Assembly: GCA_016709575.1 (NCBI GenBank) | Contig: JADJMM010000013.1 | Location: 74,334 to 138,333, forward strand | Direction: 5' to 3' | Source of the DNA: Sphingobacteriaceae bacterium | Lineage (GTDB): Bacteria; Bacteroidota; Bacteroidia; B-17B0; Aurantibacillaceae | DNA: 64,000 nucleotides | Position numbers and translations under genes: made by a program | Notes under the pieces: model-generated | Databases searched by the model: none | Told to the model about the DNA's origin: nothing | What the model saw: the letters and a program-made list of their open reading frames with translations, nothing else | Shown: positions 55,398-64,000 of the stretch, in pieces | How positions within the stretch are numbered: position 1 is the first letter of the stretch | How the letters are laid out: each line of letters opens with the position of its first letter

Positions 55398-56734
55398 ATG
55401 CGTGTACATTTAATTGCAATAGGAGGAAGCGCGATGCATAATATGGCATTGGCTTTGCATGAAAAAGGTTATGAAGTGAGTGGGAGTGATGATGAAATTA
55501 ACGAACCTTCAAAAACCAGGTTAGCCAAAAAAGGATTGTTACCTGAAGCCATCGGTTGGTTCCCTGAAAAAATAAATAAAAGCATAGATGCTATTATTTT
55601 AGGGATGCGCCCGTGCCGATAATCCTGAATTAATAAAAAGCAAAAGAACTCGGTTTAAAAATTTATTCCTACCCCGAATTCATTTACGAAGCGACGAAAG
55701 AGAAAACACGGATTGTAATAGGAGGTAGTCATGGTAAAACAACAATAACTGCCATGATTTTGCACGTACTTAATTTTAATAAAATCGATACCGATTTTTT
55801 GGTTGGCGCTCAACTGGAAGGTTTTGATACAATGGTTAAAATAACCAAAGAAGCCAAAATAACAGTTATTGAGGGCGATGAATATTTAGCATCACCAATC
55901 GACAGACGGCCGAAATTTCATTTGTACAAACCGAACATTGCCTTGTTAAGCGGAATTGCATGGGATCATATTAATGTGTTTCCCACTTTCGATAATTATG
56001 TTGAGCAGTTTAGGATATTTGTCGATTTAATTGAACCGAATGGAAGTTTGGTGTATTGTTCAGAAGATAAAGAACTCGTAAAAGTTGCTGAGGTTTCAGG
56101 ACAAAAAAATAATATTAAGAAATTAGGTTATTCTGTTCCTCCTAATAAAATTATTGATGGGACAACTTATTTACTTGTCAATGGAAAAGAAATCCCACTT
56201 TCAGTTTTTGGCGACCACAACTTAATGAATTTAACCGGTGCGCGATTAGTTTGTAATCAAGTTGGAGTTATTGATGAACAATTTTATAATGCCATTCAAA
56301 GTTTTAAAGGGGCGGCCAAACGTTTAGAATTAGTTTACAAAAACGAAACATTTAATTTCTATAAAGACTTTGCGCATTCCCCTTCCAAATTAAAAGCGAC
56401 AACGTCTGCTGTAAAGCAACAATTTGATAAACGTCATATTGTGGCTTGTATGGAATTGCATACGTTTAGTAGTTTAACCGAAGAGTTCTTAAATGAATAC
56501 AACGGCGCTATGAATACAAGTGATGAAGCCATTGTCTATTATAATCCTCACACTATTGCGCATAAAAAGCTGAAACCAATAACTGAAGAACAAGTTTTAA
56601 AAGCATTTGCCAGAAAAGATTTAAAAGTATTTACGGATAGTAAAGCCGTTACTGATTATCTGAAATCAAAGAAATGGAACAACTCCGTTCTGTTAATGAT
56701 GAGCTCCGGTAATTTTGATGGGGTTGAATTTCTC

Positions 56735-56750
<16 letters not shown>
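55398..56750 (+). CDS. mpl: Mur ligase Mpl (UDP-MurNAc:tripeptide ligase; two frameshifts, damaged end)
   Basis: VHLIAIGGSAMHNMALALHEKG and GYEVSGSDDEI open the Mur fold. A break near 55606-55612 (GMHARADNPEL disrupted) and another in the A5 run at 55635-55639 separate it from IVIGGSHGKTTITAMIL, the ATP loop. EGDEYLASPIDRRPKFHLY and NFYKDFAHSPSKLKATTSAV are Mpl features. The enzyme reattaches recycled murein tripeptide to UDP-MurNAc; anmK in this window belongs to the same recycling pathway. The frame runs into the poly-G block just after GNFDGVEFLRFSTK, close to the natural end, so the true stop is not visible. Confidence 0.85.
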
Positions 56751-58330
<1,580 letters not shown>

Positions 58331-58357
58331 AAAAAATGTGACTTGAGCTCAATGGTA

Positions 58358-58854
58358 ATGAAAAAATCTTAATCATATCCGATACCCATAGTCATTTAGA
58401 TGATAAATTGATTAAGTATATTGAACAAGCTGATGAAGTTTGGCATGGCGGAGATATTGGGAATTACGATTTATGTAAGCAAATTGAAAAACTAAAACCA
58501 CTTCGTGCGGTTTGGGGTAATATTGATGGAACAGATTTAAGAAAAACTTACCAGGAGCACTTAATTTTTAATTGTGAAGATGTAAAAGTGTACATCACAC
58601 ACATTGCGGGCCCGGTTGGAAAATACAATCCTAAAGTTAGTGAAGTTATGCTGCAGGAAAAACCAGACTTATTTATTTGTGGTCACTCACACATTTTAAA
58701 AGTTATGTTCGATAAAACTTTCAATTTACTTTATCTAAATCCCGGGGCTTGTGGTGTTCACGGATTTCATAAAGTGAAAACTGTTGTAAGATTGGAAATT
58801 GAAGGGAAAGAAATGAAAAATCTTGATGTGATTGAACTTGGCTCAAGAGCTTAA
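58358..58854 (+). CDS. YfcE/MJ0936-type metallophosphoesterase (frameshifted at start)
   Basis: About 165 residues, normal for this family. The metal ligands are visible as ISDTHSH, WHGGDIGNYD, VWGNIDG, ITHIAGP and ICGHSHILKV. The ATG at 58358-58360 leads into KKILIISDTH if the A6 run at 58361-58366 is A7. Without that change the first start in frame would be a TTG at 58408 that would lose the first metal site. It is a small cytoplasmic phosphodiesterase with unknown natural substrate. It overlaps the small membrane ORF by four bases. Confidence 0.88.
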
Positions 58855-58976
58855 TACGATTTCTCTCCAAAAATTAAATCATAAATTAGGTAGGGCAGAA
58901 GCAATACTGTAAGACAAACGCTAAAAATTAGTGCTACTGAATTAAAAATGGCAGTTTTTATAATATTAAAAGGCAT
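58851..58976 (-). CDS. Possible 41-residue single-pass membrane protein
   Basis: An ATG at 58974-58976 opens 41 codons ending in TAA at 58851-58853. The product starts MPFNIIKTAIFNSVALIF and then continues SVCLTVLLLPYLIYDLIFGE, one long hydrophobic helix with few charges, like small inner-membrane proteins of Bacteroidota. Its end overlaps the metallophosphoesterase stop by four bases, the same overlap seen at 40816 and 48641. No homologue is recognised and chance cannot be excluded. It fills the space between the phosphoesterase and the CotH gene. Confidence 0.4.
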   Translation of the reverse strand: MPFNIIKTAIFNSVALIFSVCLTVLLLPYLIYDLIFGEKSY

Positions 58977-59026
58977 AGCTCGTGTATCTATGCTTTTGAC
59001 TCAGAAATAAGATGAAGGTTTAATCT

Positions 59027-60609
59027 TTATTCGATAATTATTTTGGCTCTTCCAATTCTGCCATCACCATCTTGTTTAAGAAGGAGGTAAAAACCCGGAG
59101 GGATAGTTGTTAAGTCTAATCTGAAAGTTGTTCCAGTCATAATTTCGAAGGGAGATAAATAAAATGTATTTCCTGTTGAGCTGACTAACTTGAATTGTGC
59201 GTATTCAAAACCTGAACCTTCATTTTTAATTTCGATATAATAATGTGCCGGGTTTGGGAAGATATTTAAATTATAAAGACCGGTACTTTTTATTACACAC
59301 GATTTTTCCCAGGCGTTTAATTGTTTTACCACCCATTCGCGTTGCATTTGTATAAATGGAAATACACCGGGATAACGAATCCGTAATACAAAAGATGATT
59401 TTGTCATCGAAACCACATCTTCATTATCCTCAGTTAATGATTTTTCAAATGAAGCATAAGAGTTTAAACGGTTAGGATCGTTTCTGTAAGTTTCATCAAT
59501 TAAATTATGCCAACGCAAAATAGTTGGACCCAGATTATCTAAATTAAATTTGGTTTGAATAAATTCACAAGCATAACTCAGATATTCATTTTTATATTCT
59601 TCGTATTGAAATATTTTTTTCAAAAGCGGACGTTCATCAATTTGCGGTGTTGGAATCAAATAACCTTCCAATATAGTTGTGCCACTTAATACTTTTATAT
59701 CCTGGAAGGTTTCGTTCATGTCCCAAGGTATCCATCTGAATTTTCCATCAGGATGCTCGTATAAATAGTAATTATTGCCGCCGCCCCAATAACTATCCCA
59801 ACTCCGAACACATTTTTCAACGGCTAAAGCTTTTAAATAACTGTGAATATCAAAACGACTTTCTAATTGCTGTCTAAAATCATCTCCACTGTAATTATTT
59901 AAAAAATCTACAAAATTAATGAAGCCGGTCCAGTCATCAACATCTTCATTAGTTGTCAACTTCATCCCTTGGTCTTTATACTTTTGTTTATTGGCGCCTT
60001 GCCAATTAAGTGGAACAGAAGCGCCACGATCGGTTTTATAAAGATTGCCATCATTATTAATTCCACTGCCATATTTTGATGTCAAAAAAGTTTTATCAAC
60101 GTTCTCAATCATTAAATGCAGACCAATATACTCACCGTTCACCCAAACTTTAGCGTAGGCGGTACGTGAAGCATTCAGCCCGGCATCGCGCATTAATTTA
60201 TTGCAGGCTGCATCATGCATTAATGAGGGGTCGTTAATGAAGATGTTGAGATTTAATTTTTTAAGACCATTAAAAGTTTGATTGTTGTTGTATTCATCAA
60301 AAGCAATTTTAAGCGGATTCTTTCTTCCAAAATTAGCAAGAGTATTCGATGCATTTCCTTTTTCGCGGAAGCCACAACTGTAAGTGGTAATACCATCAAA
60401 ACTCACATCGCAGGGATGATAGATTTCCGGATATAATTCAGGATTGGTGATGTTGTTTTTGAAATCGGTTTCTAATGTTGTAAACCAATCTGCTAATGGA
60501 GTAGTAATACGGATTTCATGAATAATTGAATCGTTAAACACAATCGCGCCGGGTTGCGCAAAGCAATTGACCGTAAAAAGAATAAATATGTAAGTAATTA
60601 TTTTTTCAT
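59027..60609 (-). CDS. Secreted CotH-kinase family protein with T9SS tail (frameshifted at start)
   Basis: About 527 residues. An ATG at 60607-60609 opens a signal peptide (MKKIITYIFILFTVNCFAQ) if the T6 run at 60601-60606 (plus strand) is T7. The CotH domain spans residues about 30-400: SYGFREKGN-like CGFREKGNASNT, KKLNLNIFINDPSLMHDAACNKLMRDAGL, EYIGLHLMIENVDKTFL, GNLYKTDRGASVPLNW and RWIPWDMNETFQ. CotH of Bacillus phosphorylates spore-coat proteins. A type A sorting domain (LNIFPNPAHYYIEI, IPPGFYLLLKQ) ends it, so it should be outside the cell. Its ATG overlaps the stop of the lipoprotein gene (ATGA). Confidence 0.87.
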
Positions 60610-61244
60610 TGTCCGTAAATACGGTGTTCTGTATTTAAATAATTGTAACGCTTTTTAAAATTCTTACGCATAAAATGAAAACCCAGACTAAAATTAGAGC
60701 CCATGGAAGAATTTTTATTAGCAAGGTTAAGTTGTAAGCCAAACTTAAAATGAACGCGTACGTGAGCTGCTAATCGCATTTCGTAACCTGTAAATGGTTC
60801 AATAGTTGCTTGTGCGCCATTGTTATTTTTCACATTCATTATAGGGTGTAGCTGGAGAAAAAAGTTGAGTAAAGTAGAAGAGATTGTTACTTCTTAAAGC
60901 GTATCCAATTTTAAATTGAAATCCGGCGGCATTTCCACTCATAGCTTCGTTACGGAATACAGAAAAATAGGGAATGTTGTAATAACCTAAATTGGCGCCG
61001 ACAAATACGGTTTTGAATTTTTTTCCGATAATAGTGTCTATATCATCCCATTTAATAAGGGTAACTGATTCGTCAATTTTTCTCAATTTTAATTTTAGGG
61101 AATCGCTTTCGGTAATAGTACCGGTTAAAGAGTTTTGGTCTTTAAGAACCACTTCATCGGTTATCACCCTGCGGTAATTTAAACAGCCGCTAAATAGTGC
61201 AAGGTTGAAATAAGAACAAGAAAATGTTTTAAATAGAATTTCAT
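60606..61244 (-). CDS. Lipoprotein with outer-membrane-like beta domain (two frameshifts)
   Basis: The ATG at 61242-61244 starts MKFYLKHFLVLISTL; with one added base near 61198 it continues ALFSGCLNYRRV, a proper lipobox. The next part (DQNSLTGTITESDSLKLKLRK, WDDIDTIIGKKF) reads intact and ends at GYALRSNNLFYFTQLFSPATPY. A second change near 60840 (one base extra or two missing) leads to NVKNNNGAQATIEPFTGYEMRL and HVRVHFKFGLQLNLA, amphipathic strands. The total is about 212 residues. I do not recognise a family. It is translationally coupled to the CotH gene, so the two may act together at the cell surface. Confidence 0.65.
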
Positions 61245-61255
61245 AAGTCTATAAT

Positions 61256-61263
61256 CAAATATA
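61256..61263 (-). promoter_or_regulatory. -7 box of the lipoprotein-CotH operon
   Basis: On the minus strand this reads TATATTTG, a perfect TANNTTTG. It would start transcription about six bases before the ATG. No -33 TTTG is evident at 19-21 bases. Confidence 0.35.
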
Positions 61264-61340
61264 CAATTTTATTGGGTTTGACGCTGAAATAGGGTTTAAG
61301 TTTAAGGAAGGAATAGTAATATTTTCCTTAATTTTACCCA

Positions 61341-61817
61341 ATGAGCCAACAACAAGAAAAACCGTATTTCGACCCGGAATCTTTAAAAAAACTCATAGCC
61401 TCTGAAGGAAAGGAAGTAAAAGCTATACTTTGCTATTTATGGCAAAACTCCATTAATAAAAATGATGTTGTTGAGTTAATTGATGTGTTTGAAATCCTGT
61501 TTACCGATAATTACCGACTCTCAATTTGCAGTAACATGGATAATACCGGACTGGAAGCCATAGTTTACGATTACGTAGCCGAAAAGAAGGAAATTGAAAA
61601 AGAACATGGTGGTAAAATAAAAGTTTATGGTGTTGTAGCTTCAGGCACTAAAATGTGGGAAGATGTAATTGGAAAGAAATTAGAAACCGTTCAATTAACA
61701 AAAGAAGACGGAAATTACCTAAGCGATGCTGTAGTATTTAATTTTGGTGAAGAACGCCGTGTAGTTTCAATTAGTCCGCTCGATGGGTTGATTATTGATT
61801 TTTACGAGGAGGATTAG
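61341..61817 (+). CDS. Conserved hypothetical cytoplasmic protein
   Basis: A 158-residue protein without signal peptide or membrane helix. Features are an N-terminal helix FDPESLKKLIASEGKEVKAI, a middle with VVELIDVFEILFTDNYRLSI, and a C-terminal strand-rich part (GKIKVYGVVASGTKMWEDVI, EERRVVSISPLDGLIIDFYEED). Coding quality and codon use match the neighbours and the frame is clean, so it is a real gene. I cannot name the family or a function. Confidence 0.75.
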   Translation: MSQQQEKPYFDPESLKKLIASEGKEVKAILCYLWQNSINKNDVVELIDVFEILFTDNYRLSICSNMDNTGLEAIVYDYVAEKKEIEKEHGGKIKVYGVVASGTKMWEDVIGKKLETVQLTKEDGNYLSDAVVFNFGEERRVVSISPLDGLIIDFYEED

Positions 61818-61830
61818 GAAGCCAACAACT

Positions 61831-62613
61831 TTACTGCTGCCCATTCGAATTATCCTTATTGATGTTTTTCAAACTAAAAGTGATAGGATAGGTCACTTTA
61901 TAACGGACATACTTTCCATTTTTCTCAGCGGGTTTCCATTTTAGTAATTGTACAACACGTACAGCTTCTTCTGAACAACCGCCGTTAACGCCTTTAATTA
62001 TTTTTATATTGCTTACAAATCCGTTTGTTTCTATAATAAATGATACTTGAACGGTACCTTCAATGTTTTGTGTTTTGGCAACGTTTGGGTATTCTATGTT
62101 TTCTAAAAGAAAAGAAGTAAAAGCTTCTTCACCTTTATAATATTCCGGCGATTTGTCGGCAGTTTCGTAAACCACAAAAGTGCTGTCTTGAGGTTTTGTT
62201 AAACTACTTTTTAATTTTTTTCGTTCTTTTAAACTTTCTTTGTATTTCTCCCCATTAAACACCATGGTAATAGAACCGTAAGCATCTACATTAACACCAC
62301 CTACTTTCCCAGGCTCAAATAAAAGAAAATTTAAAATCCGTTTACTTTCTGTTTGATAGTACTCATCATACTTATCTTTAAAAAACGGATCAATAGCTTT
62401 TCCTTCTTTTGTTACAGTAAAATATATGGTGACTAATTTATCGTCTACCCAGATTAATTTAGGTGGTACAATTAATTGCGTGTAAATAATATGGTCTAAT
62501 TGTTTTTTACCGCCAATATTAATGGGAGCAGGGTCGGGGTTTAATTCCACTTTTACTTGAGAGTTTAGTTTGAAAAACAAACTCAACGCAACTAAGATTA
62601 AAATTCTATTCAT
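61831..62613 (-). CDS. TonB C-terminal domain protein
   Basis: A 260-residue protein with an N-terminal signal (MNRILILVALSLFFKLNSQ) and a C-terminal TonB domain: IEYPNVAKTQNIEGTVQVSF, IETNGFVSNIKIIKGVNGGC, EEAVRVVQLLKWKPAEKNGK and YKVTYPITFSL. The middle (KLIWVDDKLVTIYFTVTKEG) resembles a second, weaker copy of the same fold. Classical TonB keeps a membrane anchor; here the N-terminus looks cleavable, so it may be a periplasmic partner rather than the energy transducer. Its ATG overlaps prmC by eight bases. Confidence 0.8.
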   Translation of the reverse strand: MNRILILVALSLFFKLNSQVKVELNPDPAPINIGGKKQLDHIIYTQLIVPPKLIWVDDKLVTIYFTVTKEGKAIDPFFKDKYDEYYQTESKRILNFLLFEPGKVGGVNVDAYGSITMVFNGEKYKESLKERKKLKSSLTKPQDSTFVVYETADKSPEYYKGEEAFTSFLLENIEYPNVAKTQNIEGTVQVSFIIETNGFVSNIKIIKGVNGGCSEEAVRVVQLLKWKPAEKNGKYVRYKVTYPITFSLKNINKDNSNGQQ

Positions 62614-63487
62614 GTTTTATGGCTTTTAAAAAACGGGTATTCCCCGATAAATCTTTTATTAAAATGGCGCTTGAAAATAAATTACTTTTCTCTGCAAGCT
62701 GTTTAATTTCATTGGCGAATAATGGATTCAATTCGAAATACAATTTCCCTTCGGCATTTAAGTGATTTTTACAAAGTTCTATTATTCGTCGGTAAAAAAT
62801 TGCTGCGTCATTGTCTTCCACAAACAAAGCAATATTGGGCTCATTGTTTTTTACGCGCTCATGCATTTGTAGGGCTTCTGTTTTTGCAATGTAAGGCGGG
62901 TTGCTCACAATAATGTCATACATATCTAAAACGTATTCTGCTTCTTGTTTTAATATATCCGCTTGGTTAAACAAAACCGTTGTTTTATTTAGCAAAGTAT
63001 TTTGTTGAGCAACTTGTAATGCCTCCTGAGAAATATCAATGGCTGCCACATTCGCCTCCGGTAGTTTATATTTTAGAGTAATGGGAATGCAACCGCTGCC
63101 CGTTCCAATATCCAAAATATCCAAAGTGGTTTCGCTTAATGTTGTGCAATCATTTAAAATTAATTCAACCAATTCTTCCGTTTCAGGTCTGGGAATTAAA
63201 ACGTGCGAGTTCACTTTAAAAGTTAACCCATAAAAAACTGTTTCGCCTAAAATATATTGAATAGGAATATTTTTCTTTAATACTTTACAGCAATCGTATA
63301 ATTTTAAAATATCACTCTGATTTAAATTTTCATTTTTCCTTGTAGTGATATCAATAGGAGAGAAATTTATATAATGTTTACAGGCTTGTTGTAACAACGA
63401 ATTAATTTCGCCCGGTTCGTAAACAGATGAGAGTTCGGTGTTATAAAAAGCAATTATATCCTGTAATTTATTGGAGGCAATGCGCAT
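62606..63487 (-). CDS. prmC: Release factor glutamine methyltransferase PrmC
   Basis: A 293-residue enzyme that methylates the Gln of the GGQ motif of release factors 1 and 2. IPIQYILGETVFYGLTFKV, VLIPRPETEELVELIL, the SAM loop ILDIGTGSGCIPITLKYKLP and the catalytic VSNPPYIAKTEA are all present. The frame and length are normal. It starts two bases after the subtilase stop and overlaps the TonB-like gene, so the three are on one transcript. Confidence 0.95.
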   Translation of the reverse strand: MRIASNKLQDIIAFYNTELSSVYEPGEINSLLQQACKHYINFSPIDITTRKNENLNQSDILKLYDCCKVLKKNIPIQYILGETVFYGLTFKVNSHVLIPRPETEELVELILNDCTTLSETTLDILDIGTGSGCIPITLKYKLPEANVAAIDISQEALQVAQQNTLLNKTTVLFNQADILKQEAEYVLDMYDIIVSNPPYIAKTEALQMHERVKNNEPNIALFVEDNDAAIFYRRIIELCKNHLNAEGKLYFELNPLFANEIKQLAEKSNLFSSAILIKDLSGNTRFLKAIKHE

Positions 63488-63489
63488 GG

Positions 63490-64000
63490 TTATTCCGTGG
63501 CAATAATCTTATAATTATATTCAGTAGTTGCCGTTTTAAAACTAACAAGATAAATACCATTAGTTGGCAATAATCTTTTGTTTAGGATATATTCGTCTGA
63601 GTTTATCTTCTCAGAAAAAATAAGTTCACCAATGGCGTTATAAATTTTCACTTCTCCATTAATTTTCTCGTTTAATTTAAAAGTAGTTTGCTGGTTAAAC
63701 GGATTTGGATAAACATTACTATTCTCCTTTACTAAACCATTCTCAGGAGCACTCGTGGTTACAGCGCAGGTAAATGTACTGAAGCCGTCCAGTTTACCAT
63801 AACCCCAGCTTGGATGAGGAAAAGTCGAGCCTGTAAACGCATCTTGGTAAGTACAATTGATAATGGAATTTTTAACTTGCTTATTATCGAATGTTGGATA
63901 TTTCTGCAATAATAATGCTGCTAAACCTGCCACACCTGGAGATGCCATAGAAGTTCCTCCACCAATTACATGTAAACTGCCTGCCGCAACCGCAGAAGGA
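63490..64000 (-). CDS. Subtilisin-like (S8) serine protease with T9SS tail, C-terminal part
   Basis: The frame is open to the window end, so the N-terminal catalytic residues are outside. The visible part contains the catalytic Ser in VIGGGTSMASPGVAGLAALL, then NPSWGYG-like HPSWGYGKLDGFSTF, the usual subtilase end. It is followed by a short linker and a type A sorting domain (SNVYPNPFNQQTTF, LLPTNGIYLVSF). It would be a secreted protease. The stop lies two bases before prmC. Confidence 0.9.
   Translation of the reverse strand, partial: PSAVAAGSLHVIGGGTSMASPGVAGLAALLLQKYPTFDNKQVKNSIINCTYQDAFTGSTFPHPSWGYGKLDGFSTFTCAVTTSAPENGLVKENSNVYPNPFNQQTTFKLNEKINGEVKIYNAIGELIFSEKINSDEYILNKRLLPTNGIYLVSFKTATTEYNYKIIATE

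Overview
The window is from a Bacteroidota genome (class Bacteroidia, probably a Flavobacteriales-like environmental lineage). Four genes end in a type IX secretion (T9SS) type A sorting domain. Many genes have TANNTTTG -7 boxes, which is the Bacteroidota sigma factor signature. Base composition is AT-rich, start codons lack clear Shine-Dalgarno sequences, and a PorE-like OmpA protein, DUF3467, CWC and YwqK-like proteins are present. No rRNA, tRNA, CRISPR or prophage was seen.

Layout. 0-6.4 kb: small secreted proteins, an acetyltransferase, a REP-associated transposase (RAYT) between inverted REP hairpins, an HRDC protein, recA, and a possible small RNA. 6.4-13.7 kb: a lipid-modification cluster (fatty acid desaturase, DUF1295, two cyclopropane-synthase-like methyltransferases, FAD oxidoreductase, DUF1365), facing a GPH-type transporter that follows fumarylacetoacetase and a type II NADH dehydrogenase. 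16-23 kb: VanX-like dipeptidase, YajQ, a heptose kinase-like GHMP kinase, purC, a TPR protein, and a secreted pectate-lyase-fold protein. 23-33 kb: a two-component pair, lon, an alpha-oxoamine synthase, a class IV aminotransferase, pyrF, DUF3467 and a GT87 transferase. 33-42 kb: MBL hydrolase, rhomboid, and a cyanophycin locus (synthetase, divergent cyanophycinase, nearby isoaspartyl peptidase) enclosing an AlgI/AlgJ-like O-acylation pair. 42-49.8 kb: a minus-strand run anmK-crcB-PorE-like-queuosine transporter-isoaspartyl peptidase, then acyl-CoA dehydrogenase, a cystathionine beta-synthase-like enzyme and an FAD oxidoreductase. 49.8-64 kb: a 12-repeat secreted protein, a methyltransferase, a LecA-like secreted protein, mpl, a damaged poly-G block, a metallophosphoesterase, a lipoprotein-CotH kinase pair, TonB, prmC and a subtilase cut by the window end.

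Sequence quality dominates interpretation. At least 18 genes are broken by about 21 small indels, mostly one missing base and often in a short A or T run. In each case the other frame restores a conserved motif or signal peptide. About 1.6 kb (56735-58330) is poly-G/poly-A/T noise. I therefore annotate these genes as full-length CDS with a probable sequencing frameshift, not as pseudogenes. Two genes also carry in-frame stops (TGA at 21588, TAG at 38735) whose cause is less clear.

The most interesting biology is the lipid-modification cluster, the compact cyanophycin make-and-break locus, the RAYT/REP unit, an inverted repeat that encodes the C-terminus of a flavoprotein, and the large repeat protein.
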